Under the pieces are notes generated by a model. It made no database searches and was not told where the DNA came from. It saw only the letters and a program-made list of their open reading frames with translations. From positions 68,930,889-68,994,888 of the forward strand of contig CM068388.1 in NCBI GenBank assembly GCA_034770075.1: a stretch of DNA of 64,000 nucleotides. Reading direction: 5' to 3'. A program made the translations under genes and the position numbers. This document shows, one piece after another, positions 12,270 to 21,533 of the stretch. Source of the DNA: Aralia elata. Lineage: Eukaryota; Streptophyta; Magnoliopsida; Apiales; Araliaceae. How positions within the stretch are numbered: position 1 is the first letter of the stretch; each line of letters begins with the position of its first letter.

Positions 12270-14165
12270 CTTTAGGCCAAAACTCCATGCATGCTGCATT
12301 ATTATCTGGGCAGTTTCGTTTTCATGGTACATACTTTGCGATTTCGTAACTTGCTCATTTCTTATCGAAATAAGTTCGTTCTTGAGCCCACCTACTCCTT
12401 GTTCTACATACTATAAAAATCCCACAAAACAACCAAATTTCAGGAGCTTTAACTACTTGAAAAACTGACTCTAAAGTCAGTGTACCAACTGATTTTTCAA
12501 CTTTTAACTACTTTCATAAAAAAATTCGCCATGACTTCGTTACTTAAGCTTTCTCCTCCATTCTAATTGGGTGATGTTCATAACTCATAAGAGTATAACA
12601 TAACACCCTGGAACTAAAATTTTCAGATTCGAAACATCACAACAAAAAGTCTCAAATCAATTCATTAACAGTCCACTAATTTAAATTTCATTCTTTTCGC
12701 AAGGTTTACCCTCTTTCGCTAAAACAGTCATAACGTTTTCGTTTTAAAACTTTTTTAAGCGATTCTTGAGCCCACGCGAAGCTAACTTCCGGGGCTACAA
12801 TTATTTCCTACTGACTTTCTTCCAAATTCCGAACACATTGGTCCAGAAATTTCGTGCAAGGGGACTGCTCCGAATTGGTTGGACAGTTTTGGCACGAATA
12901 CTTTGAACGGTCATAACTATTTGCTCCGAAATTGAAATTGGTCCGTTCTGGAGTATATAAAAAGCTTATTCAGTGTACTACAACATACCAAAAGCCCAGA
13001 ATTTTTTAGAGTACTATAGCAAATCTCGAAATTTCCTTTTTGGGACAGCAGCCTTATTATTTATTTTTTTCCATCTAAGAGTTGTTTTAGAACAAATCTC
13101 ATAACTTTCTCATCTCTCAACATTTTTGAGTCAAACAAAAGCGCTTTTGCTCAATAGTTATATATCTAGCACACCCAATAATAATATTACAAATATCAAA
13201 CTTGGATCTCCAAAATAAATCACATGGATCATTAACTATTAACTAAACATTTTCCGAAAAAACTAAAAAAAAAACTCATTAGCTTTCTTTTTCCCCAAAA
13301 TTTTCCAACATAATATCACATATATTAACATATTACACCATATAACCTAAGATCCAACCTTTCACAAGGTTTTATCCATTAAGATCATAAAACTTCATGG
13401 ATCAAACATAAAAGTACAAAGCTACACAATTTTTAACTAAAGGTTGAAATTTTATTTTCTTTACCTTGCTTTGTTACTTTCTTCTTCTTCTTCCTTCTAC
13501 AAAATATGTTATGAATGAAGATAGATGGCATGGAAGAATTTTCTTCCTTCTTCCTCCTTGCCGTGAGCTTCCTTTTTCTCTCTCCCTCTTTGATTTCTTT
13601 TCTTCTCTCTCTCTCTCTCTCTCTCTCTTATCTCTTATCTTCTCTTTCTCTCTCTTATCTCTTCATCCTTATCTTTTTCCTCTCTCTTCCTATTTTCTTT
13701 CTTATCCTTATCTTCTAATTTAGCACATGCTAATATACTCCCTCTTATCCATCCGGATCATTCCATTTTCTTTGGCCCAATTTTGCTTTATTTTATATTG
13801 CATTATTAGCTTATTAAAATAATTAACTCCATTATTCTTTTGGGCTTTTAATTAAATCTTTTGGGCCATGTAATAAAAATAACATAGTCCAATATATAAA
13901 TTTTTATCGTACCCTAATTATTTAATTAGAGTTTTCCATTCCACTCATTTAAAAATTTAATTAATTACTCATGTTCATTTAATCTTTTAACCCAATTAAA
14001 CTTTCTTTAATTAAATAATAAATTGAAATAATAAAATTAATCTCTTAGGTTAGTATATAATTTATTTACTAAAATTCTTCAATACCATAACCCTTAGGTT
14101 ATTTAATTACCAGTCCTAATATATAATATTAGGTTACAAGGCTTTCATTTTAATTCTGTTTATAA

Positions 14166-14171
<6 letters not shown>

Positions 14172-14213
<42 letters not shown>
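14172..14213. repeat. TA dinucleotide microsatellite
   Basis: An uninterrupted TA run in the right LTR. The corresponding left LTR region (about 6485-6515) is much shorter, so this expansion arose after or during insertion. Confidence 0.9.
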
Positions 14214-14218
<5 letters not shown>

Positions 14219-14789
14219 TGTATATATATTTATTAAATGTCATACACATGTATCCACATCACATATAGAAAATAATAAATTTATTCTCTCACATTATAAA
14301 TTGTTTATATCAATTTATTTACATATATAATTAAAATAATAATCGCTCTTTATTAAAATAATTCAATGCTAGAATTTATTTTAATAATGTTTATTTAAAG
14401 TATACAATAATTCTTGCATACTTAAACTAATTATTTCGCTTCGCAATATAAATTGTTTCATAACAATTTATTCATACGCGATAAATATACATACATATGT
14501 TTATGACATAAAATACAAATTTATTTCTCAATTCTTATTCTTCTATCATTCACTATATGTCACAAAAATTTTCAATATCGTTGAGAAATAATTTAATAAA
14601 CTTATTTCTTGGCTTTCCTTTTTGTTCCATTAATATATTAACTTATGTAGCCCTAATTGGCTTGATAAGCTATTACACATTCATATATTCACTTATATAC
14701 TCCAAGTAAAAAAACATTATTTGTAAAATTTTACATAGATAATTCATATCAAATTCTCAGTCCTTACATTTTGGGGTCGTCACAATGGA

Positions 14790-15060
14790 CAATGATCCAT
14801 AACATCTATTTGTTATGGATCAAAAATTGACAAATAGATAAGATTTCCACTAACTGACATGAAGTGAAGACAATTAATAAAATTTACTACTTTTCACCTT
14901 CAAGAATTCACAAAAGCAGAGTAAATAACAATTTTCAAAAGAGTAGATACTTCAATAGTAACTTAAAAAGAAAACGATTTACCATGTTGGTTTCAAATTT
15001 GCAGAGATGTTATTTGTCAATATTTGATCTATAGCAAATAGATGCTATGGATCATTGCCC
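14790..15060. mobile_element. Mutator-like MITE with 9-bp target duplication, cut near its end by the gag-only element
   Basis: Terminal inverted repeats of about 44 bp: GGACAATGATCCATAACATC at the left and, in reverse, GGGCAATGATCCATAGCATC at the right. The first three bases (GGA) lie at 2923-2925, because the LTR element inserted there. The 9-bp duplication ATAGATAAT is found at 2914-2922 and 15061-15069. A 9-bp TSD with long inverted ends is typical of Mutator-like MITEs. Each end also folds internally (TCCATAAC/GTTATGGA around an 8-nt loop). No coding capacity. Confidence 0.85.
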
Positions 15061-15090
15061 ATAGATAATATGTATAAAGATATAGTAAAT

Positions 15091-15270
15091 GATAATGTTA
15101 AGGGTATCAAATTTTTGTTTTCAGATGTGTCTCAAATGATGTGGCACTAAATAAGATAAAATGTATTTATGGCCTAGCCAATCACAAGAGATTTATCTAT
15201 CCAATGTAATGATGCCATATAATTTGAGACACTATTTGAAACCAAAAATTTAAGACCTCTAGCATTATCC
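15091..15270. mobile_element. second MITE with about 55-bp inverted ends
   Basis: The left end, GATAATGTTAAGGGTATCAA, matches the reverse of the right end (GGATAATGCTAGAGGTCTTAA) and similarity continues for about 55 bp to TGATGTGGC / TTATATGGC. The flanking nine bases TATAGTAAA (15081-15089) and TATTATAAA (15271-15279) agree at seven positions, consistent with a decayed 9-bp TSD. No coding capacity. Confidence 0.7.
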
Positions 15271-15657
15271 TATTATAAAATAAGTAAGAGTAATTCGAGA
15301 CATGGAATGTAATAATATATATTTCAACATATTATCGTGAGATGATTTTAATTTATTAAATGGGTAGTTAATATGTTTGTTTGAGAATAGTGACCACCAA
15401 ATCAACTGTAGCTAGTACATGGATTTGGAGGCGTCACAGACTCCACTCTCTACAGCTGCCTTAGTTACTTAGACATAGGCTTCCCACTTTGTTGAATTGA
15501 AGGAACATGAGTGTCCCATTTTCTTGCTTCGTGTATTTGACCACTTTAAACTTGTTTTCAATTGCTACTTGATTTTTAACTTAGCGAGATGCTTTAACGT
15601 TACCAGTTAACCCAAACACTTTAGTCACCATCTAGCTAGCTGATATGAGTACTTAGC
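15135..15657. repeat. 0.5 kb repeat, copy 1
   Basis: Directly repeated at about 17032-17556, from AAATGATGTGG to GAGTACTTAGCCGAA, with scattered substitutions. It starts inside the second MITE and extends into non-coding DNA of unknown type. It is flanked on the right (15658-15775) by an inverted copy of 15040-15140, including part of both MITE ends. Confidence 0.75.
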
Positions 15658-15936
15658 CGAACATCTGAAAATAAAAATTTGAGACCCTTAACATTATCAT
15701 TTACAATATCTTTACACATATATATATATAAGCAATGATCCATAGTATCTATTTGCTATAGATCAAAAATTGGCAAATTGTATCTCTACTTTCCATTACA
15801 AAAATCAAGGCCTGAGATTTAAAATGACATCTCGCTGTCTGCAAGAATGACTAACGGACTGGATTAAAATAAATTTTCGACGATTATGCCCCCAATCAGA
15901 GTAAGTCAACGCAGGTTAAAACATGATTTTTTAACT

Positions 15937-15959
15937 GTCCGCTAGTTATTCTAGCGGAC
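15937..15959. other. 9-bp-stem palindrome in the inverted repeat
   Basis: GTCCGCTAG-TTATT-CTAGCGGAC is a perfect stem. Its partner in the right arm (18632-18654) has one altered stem base. Confidence 0.7.
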
Positions 15960-16010
15960 GACTTAATTGAATTGTGAAGCAACACACATGTGAAGCTAGC
16001 AACACGCATC

Positions 16011-16255
16011 ACCTTGAAACACCTTACCTTGAAACACCTTGAAACACCTTGAAACAATACACATGGGCCCCACCTTGAAACAATACACCTTCAAACACCT
16101 TGAAACAATACACGTGGGCCCTAACTTTTAAATTGTGAATACTGTTCATCATAATTCCTAATCCCCCACCTTGAAATAATACACCTTGAAACACCTTGAA
16201 ACAATACATGTGGGCCCTAACTTTTAAATTGTGAAAATTGTTCATCATAATTCCT
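16011..16255. repeat. minisatellite with ACCTTGAAAC core, left arm
   Basis: Repeated 10-mers ACCTTGAAAC with linkers AATACAC and GGGCCC, plus a longer repeated block (CTAACTTTTAAATTGTG then TGTTCATCATAATTCCTAAT) present twice. The open frames reading through it are translations of the repeat and not genes. Confidence 0.8.
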
Positions 16256-17031
16256 AATATGTGTCCTAATCCGAGTCAACATGAATTGTGTACTAATTCA
16301 TTTCAATCCAAATCAAAATTATATTATTGTCCTAATTCGAGTCAACATCAATTTTGTACTAATAAATTACAATCCAGATCAGAATTACATTATACAAACC
16401 TACCTTATAATCCTTCAATTCAATATATATAGGAGATAGATGGTGTATCATACTTAATAATTCTTTTGCCCTACCAAGTTAACCAAAATATTATACGGCT
16501 TGGGCCTATCGGCCCAAGCCTCCGCTCCATGGACTAAGCCTCAGAAAAAATCCCACTAAAAAACCACGCAATATTATTCGGGTCGGGTCGTCAACCGGGT
16601 CAAGCACAACTAGGCTCCACAAAGCCCAACATGAATAACAGATTCATTATGGAAACCACATCACGGGCAATCACCAGAGTCAACAATCCTTCGTTTATGC
16701 ATACTAACTTTAATCGGAAGAATATTTGTACAAGCTCTACATTAAAAAAAACTTAATCTTAGGACGGATAAGATGCCAAAACCACTTTCAGTCACAATTA
16801 GAGCCCAACGAAGAAGATCTTGCCCTAGAGATTTGAAATTTCAAAGCTAGAGCTTGATGATAGCCCTACTGAACTGTATAAAACCCATGTTTAGAAAAAT
16901 GGCATACTAATTCATCACAACAGCCTCTACGAGTGATGGGGATAATTTGAATTATAATTTCTAGATTAGTAGGGCCAACACACCCAAATAAGAGATTGTT
17001 TACACCCAAATCTTGGAATTCAGGTAATGCA

Positions 17032-17556
17032 AATGATGTGGTACTGAATAAGACAAAATGTATTTATGGCCTAGCTAATCACAAGAGATTTATCTATCCA
17101 ATTTAATGATGCCATATAATTTGAGACACTATTTGAGACTAAAAATTTAAGACCTCTAGCATTATCCTATTATAAAATAAGTAAGAGTAATTCGAGACGT
17201 GGGATGTAATAATATATATTTCAATGTATTATCTTGAGATGATTTTAATTTATTAAATGGGTAGTTAATATGTATGTTTGAGAATAGTAACCACCAAATC
17301 AACTGTAGCTAGTACATGGATTTGGAAGCGTCACAAATTCCACTCTCTACAGCTGCCTCAGTTACCTAAACGCAGGCTTCCCACTTTGTTGAATTGAAGG
17401 AACATGGGTGTCCCATTTTCTTGCTTCGTGTATTTGACCACTTTAAACTTGTTTTCAACTGCTCCTTGATTTTAAACTTAGCCAGATTCTTTAACGTTAC
17501 CAGTTAACCCAAACACTCCAGTCACCGTCTAACTAGTTGACATGAGTACTTAGCCG
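17032..17556. repeat. 0.5 kb repeat, copy 2 (spacer of the inverted repeat)
   Basis: Second copy of 15135-15657. It lies between the two arms of the inverted repeat, whose inner ends read GAATTCAGGTAA and TTACCTGAATTC. The left MITE end present at copy 1 is missing here. Confidence 0.75.
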
Positions 17557-17584
17557 AAAATCACGTTACCTGAATTCTAAGATT

Positions 17585-17963
17585 TGGGTGTAAACGATCT
17601 CTTATCTGGGTGTGTTGGCCCTACCAATCTAGAAATTATAATTCAAATTATCCCCATCACTCATAGGGGCTGTTGTGATGAATTAGTATGCTATTTTTCT
17701 AAACATGGGTTTTATGTAGTTCAGTAGGGCTATCATCAAGCTCTAGCTTTGAAATTTCAAATCTCTAGGGCAAGATCTTCTTCGTTAGGCTCTACTTGTG
17801 ACTAGAAATGGTTTTGGCATCTTAGTATCAGTCTTAAGATTAAGTTTTTTTTATGTACAGCTTGTACGAATATTGTTCCGGTTAAAGTTAGTATGCATAA
17901 ACGAAGGATTGTTGACTCTGGTGAGTGCCCGTGATGTGGTTTCCATAGTGAATCTGTTATTTA
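17585..17963 (+). pseudogene. LINE (non-LTR retrotransposon) relic, zinc-finger region, 5' part
   Basis: With stops tolerated, one frame reads phrases typical of the region after RT in plant LINEs: IPITHRGCCDELV, GYHQALAL, KWFWHLSISLKIKFFL, TACTNIVPVKVSMHKRRI and the start of a zf-RVT motif, ECP-stop-CGFHSESVI. It is interrupted at 17963 by the outer copia element and continues in the same frame at 41963. At least three stop codons are present. The RT domain proper is absent on the left, where the inverted repeat spacer begins. Confidence 0.75.
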
Positions 17964-18102
17964 TGTTGGGCTTTGTGGAGCCTAGTTGTGCTTAATCCGG
18001 TTGACGACCCGACCCGAATAATGTTGCGTAGTTTTTTAGTGAGATTTTTTGTGAGGCTTAGTCCATGGAGTAGAGGCTTGGGCCGATAGGCCCAAGCTGT
18101 AT

Positions 18103-18764
18103 AATATTTTGGTTAACTTGGTAGGGCAAAAAAATTATTAAGTATGATACACCATCTATCTCCTATATATATATATATGGAATTGATGGATTACAAGGTA
18201 GGTTTGTATAATATAATTCTGATCTGGATTGTAATTAATTAGTACAAAATTGATGTTGACTCGGATTAGGACTATAATATAATTTTGATTTGAATTGAAA
18301 TTAATTAGTACACAATTGATGTTGACTCGAATTATAACTCATATTAGGAATTATGATGAATAATTTTCACAATTCAAAAGTTGGGGCCCGCATGTATTGT
18401 TTCAAGGTGTTTCAAGGTATATTGTTTCAAGGTGGGGGATTAGGAATTATGATGAACAGTTTTCACAATTCAAAAGTTGGGACCCACGTGTATTGTTTCA
18501 AGGTGTTTCAAGGTGTATTGTTTCAAGGTGGGGCCCATGCGTATTGTTTCAAGGTGTTTTAAGGTAAGGTGTTTCAAGGTGATGCGTGTTGCTAGCTTCA
18601 CATGTGTGTTGCTTCACAATTCAATTAAGTCGTCCGCTAGAATAACTAGTGGACAGTTAAAAAATCATGCTTTGACCTACGTTGACTTGCTCGGATTGGG
18701 GGCATAATCGTCGAAAATTTATTTTAATCCAGTCTGCTAGTCATTTTTTTGGCCAGTTTTGTAG
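18103..18764. mobile_element. insertion of unknown class within the 5' LTR
   Basis: Sequence absent from the 3' LTR. LTR sequence stops at GGCCCAAGC and resumes at GTCCATTG; both junctions carry GTA, a possible 3-bp duplication. No clear inverted ends and no open frame. It contains the right-arm minisatellite and the GTCCGCTAG palindrome. A copy of most of it lies inverted at 15790-16490. A decayed Helitron or other non-autonomous element is possible but no diagnostic termini are seen. Confidence 0.6.
18345..18582. repeat. minisatellite with GTTTCAAGGT core, right arm
   Basis: Inverted counterpart of 16011-16255. The core 10-mer GTTTCAAGGT is repeated many times, interleaved with TATT and GGGGCCC linkers. 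Confidence 0.8.
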
Positions 18765-19041
18765 TCCATTGTAATTCCTATGCACAAGATGTTGAAAATG
18801 CAGTTTTGGTGATTAGGGTTATGTAGTTGTCGTTTTTCGAGTGAAAAAGATGTACTGCCACACTTGGTATTCTTTGTGATAATAGTGAAGTCCCTGTAAC
18901 CCCGTGGACATAGGCAAATTGGTCGAACCACGCAAATATTATCTTGTGCATGTGATTAATTTTTCTTTAGCGTGTGTTCTTTTTTTTTTTCTATTTTTAT
19001 TTCTCATAGGTTTTGGGAATTTTGGGTTAATTCCTTTCAAC

Positions 19042-19053
19042 TGGTATCAGAGC
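19042..19053 (+). promoter_or_regulatory. primer binding site of the outer copia element
   Basis: TGGTATCAGAGC two bases after the 5' LTR; perfect tRNA-Met type site. Confidence 0.93.
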
Positions 19054-19078
19054 CTAGGGTTAGGTTTGAGTGGGAGCA

Positions 19079-19839
19079 ATGGAAGAGGAAGCAGGAAAGG
19101 CGTCTGGAATAGAAAAGTTCGATGGCACAGACTTTGGATTTTGGAGGATGCAAATCGAGGATTATCTTTATGGGAAGATGTTACATCTGCCGCTTCTAGG
19201 GGAAAAACCTAATACTATGGAGGTTAAGGAATGGGCTCTTCTTGATAGACAAGTATTGGGAGTCATCAGGTTAACTTTGTCTAGGTCTGTTGCACACAAT
19301 GTTATAAAGGAGAAGACCATAGCAGATTTGATAAAGACTTTTTGTGGTATGTATGAAAAGCCGTCAGCAAACAACAAGGTGCATTTGATGAAGAAACTGT
19401 TCAATCTGAAGATGGCAGAGAACACATTAGTAGCACAACATCTGAATGAATTTAACACTATCACAAATCAATTGTCGTCTGTAGAAATTTATTTTGATGA
19501 TAAAATTCGTGCATTGATCATTTTGGCTTCTTTACCAAACAGTTGAGAGGCAATGAGGATGGCAGTAAGCAATTCTACAGGAAAAGAAAAGCTGAAGTAC
19601 AATGACATACGAGATTTAATTATGGCTGAGGAGATTTGCAGAAGAGATGTAGGTGAAACCTCAAGATCTGGTTCTGTCCTAAACCTTGAGACAAGAGGCA
19701 GAGGTAATGATAGAAATTTTAATCTGGGTAGATCAAAATCTAGATCAAGCCAACAGGTACAATGCTGGAACTGTGGGGGAAACAGGTCACTTTAGGAGGT
19801 AATGCAAAAGTTCTAAAAAGAAGAATAAAGATGATTCTG
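19079..19839 (+). pseudogene. gag: gag of the outer copia element
   Basis: ATG at 19079, only about 25 bp after the primer site. The frame carries copia gag landmarks: KFDGTDFGFWRMQIEDYL, the WALLDR...A...I region and KKLFNLKMAENTLVAQHLNE. It reaches a stop at 19544-19546 (TGA, where TGG is expected), continues as SNSTGKEKLKYNDI and then reaches a zinc knuckle. The knuckle starts CWNCG at 19764, is thrown out of frame by an extra G, and in the next frame reads GHFRR-stop-C. At least three lesions make it a pseudogene. Confidence 0.88.
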
Positions 19840-19859
19840 CTAATGTTGTAACAAAAGAG

Positions 19860-21229
19860 GTAAATGATGTACTACTTCTTGCAGTAGACAGTCCACTTGA
19901 TGATTGGGTTATGGACTCAGGAGCTTCGTTTCATACCACTCCACACCAAGAAATCATACAGAATTATGTTGCAGGTGATTTTGGTAAGGTGTATTTGGCT
20001 GATGGTGCAACCTTGGATGTTGTGGGTATGGGAGACGTCCGAATATTATTGTCCAATGGGTCTGTTTGGTTACTGGAGAAAGTTCGACATATTCCTGACC
20101 TGAGGAGGAATCTGATTTCTGTTGGACAACTTGATGATGAAGGACATGCAATACTATTTGTTACAAAGGGAGCCACAGTATTGGCTCGTGGAAAGAAGAC
20201 TGGTACTCTATATACAACCTCAAGTCCAAGAAATACAATTGCAGTTACTATAACGAGTACTGATACAAGCTTATGGCATCGCCGACTTGGTCACATGAGT
20301 GAGAAAGGGATGAAGATACTGTTGTCAAAAGGGAAACTACCAGAATTAAAGTTTGTTGATTTTGACATGTGTGAAAGTTACATCTTAGGAAAGCAGAAAA
20401 AGGTGAACTTCTTAAAGACTGGCAGGACACCAAAGGCTGAAAAATTGGAGTTAATACACACTGATTTATGGGGCCCTCTCCGGTTGCATCCCTTGGAGGT
20501 TCAAGGTATTACATCACTTTTATTGATGACTCAAGCAGAAAGGTATGGGTTTATTTTCTGAAAAATAAATCTGATGTATTTGAAACTTTTAAGAAGTGGA
20601 AGGCCATGGTTGAGACAGAAACAGGTTTGAAAGTAAAATGTTTTAGGTTGGATAATGGAGGAGAGTACATAGATGGAGGGTTTAGTGAGTATTGTGCTGC
20701 ACAAGGAATTAGGATGGAGAAAACTATTCCTGGGACACCACAACAGAATGGTGTGGCTGAACGCATGAACAAAACTCTCAACGAGCGTGCTAGGAGTATG
20801 AGATTGCATGTTGAACTACCAAAAACTTTCTGGGCTGATGCCGTTAGCACTACAGCTTACCTGATAAACCGAGGACCATCAGTTCCCATGGAGTTCAGAC
20901 TTCCTGAGGAGGTTTGGAGCGGAAAAGAGATAAAGTTTTCACATTTTAAAGTTTTTGGTTATGTCTCTTATGTTCATATTGATTCCGATGCTCGTAGTAA
21001 ACTTGATGCAAAGTCTAACATATGTTTTTTCATTGGCTATGGTGATGACAAATTTGGCTATAGGTTTTGGGATGAACAAAACAGGAAAATCATCAGAAGT
21101 AGAAATGTGATATTTAATGAACAGGTTATGTACAAGGACAAGTCAACTGTAGTACCATACTTTACAGAGATAGATCAAAATAAATATGAGATTGTCAACT
21201 TAGATGAATTGACTAAAAGTACTGTCTAG
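19860..21229 (+). pseudogene. pol: protease and integrase of the outer copia pol
   Basis: Protease: VMDSGASFH at about 19908-19934 has the catalytic D-S-G. Integrase zinc domain: LWHRRLGHM followed by CESY, where the second cysteine of the expected CX2C is tyrosine. Catalytic triad: D in LIHTDLWGP, D in CFRLDNGGEY and E in TPQQNGVAERMN, all present. A frameshift lies near 20475-20500, just after the first catalytic D. The core is followed by AYLINRGPSVPMEFRLPEE and a copia GKEIKFSHFKVFG segment. A TAG at 21227-21229 ends the frame. It would mature gag-pol and insert the cDNA in an intact relative. Confidence 0.9.
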
Positions 21230-21232
21230 AAA

Positions 21233-21533
21233 ATGGGTGAAGAAGATAAGGAGAATGTAGATTCACAAGTAGATCAGAGTACACCGGTATCTTTAGTTCG
21301 TAGAACTTCCAGGACCATTAGACCTCCACAACGTTATTCACCCGCTCTAAATTATCTCTTATTGACTGATGGTGGTGAGCCAGAATGTTATGATGAAGCC
21401 TTGCAGAATGAAAATTCATGCAAGTAGGAGTTAGCCATGAAGGATGAGATGGATTCCTTGTTGGGGAATCAGACATGGGAATTGACTGAATTACTAGTAG
21501 GAAAGAAGGTTTTGCACAATAAGTGGGTATACA
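21233..21533 (+). pseudogene. pol: integrase C-terminus and RT start of the outer copia pol, cut by copia-2a
   Basis: It carries the copia linker RTIRPPQRYSPALNYLLLTD and then the start of RT (MKDEMDSLLGNQTWEL...NKWVY). One in-frame TAG occurs at 21425-21427. It is interrupted at 21533 by copia-2a; target duplication ATACA at 21529-21533 and 30797-30801. The reading frame resumes without loss at 30797. Confidence 0.88.

Larger units (their letters stand above)
2926..14784 (-). mobile_element. complete gag-only (non-autonomous) Ty3/gypsy-type LTR retrotransposon
   Basis: This 11.9 kb element has two long direct repeats, a 5-bp target duplication ATGGA (2921-2925 and 14785-14789), TG...CA LTR ends, a primer site beside the right LTR and a polypurine tract beside the left LTR, so it reads on the minus strand. 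The internal region is only about 3.5 kb and encodes gag with zinc knuckles. The gag end is less than 100 bp from the polypurine tract, leaving no space for protease, RT or integrase. It fits the TR-GAG/LARD class of non-autonomous elements. Its gag is clearly related to that of the chromovirus at 48669-60784. Both LTRs are readily aligned over their length, so the insertion is not ancient. Confidence 0.93.
10551..14784 (-). repeat. 5' LTR of the gag-only element
   Basis: 4234 bp, aligned with 2926-7071. It differs by scattered substitutions, an additional hairpin unit (12086-12157 holds two units where the left LTR has one), an expanded TA microsatellite (14172-14213) and a longer CT run near 13602-13630. 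It ends GGGTCGTCACA, followed directly by the target duplication ATGGA. Confidence 0.93.
15848..17027. repeat. left arm of a 1.2 kb inverted repeat
   Basis: Reverse-complement match to 17566-18743. In order it holds an insertion sequence with a minisatellite, part of the outer copia LTR in reverse (16495-16635) and part of the LINE relic in reverse (16636-17027). Because it carries LTR and LINE sequence together, the arm was copied after the outer copia element had already inserted into the LINE. Similarity appears to extend left to about 15790 with a gap. Divergence between arms is visible, so it is not recent. Confidence 0.88.
17566..18743. repeat. right arm of the 1.2 kb inverted repeat
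   Basis: Partner of 15848-17027. It includes the LINE relic (to 17963), the first 140 bp of the outer copia 5' LTR and most of the insertion in that LTR. Near its end it lacks about 35 bp that the left arm retains. Confidence 0.88.
17964..19039 (+). repeat. 5' LTR of the outer copia element, enlarged by an insertion
   Basis: It begins TGTTGGGCTTTGTGGAGCC and ends TTCCTTTCA. Compared with the 412-bp 3' LTR it is interrupted at about 18103 by about 660 bp; the remainder aligns along its whole length with scattered differences. Confidence 0.9.

Noticed and set aside
16024..16248. Open frames in the minisatellite (also 18353-18707)
   Set aside because: Peptide is a repeat of the 10-mer translation (YCFKVFQGV) with no independent support.
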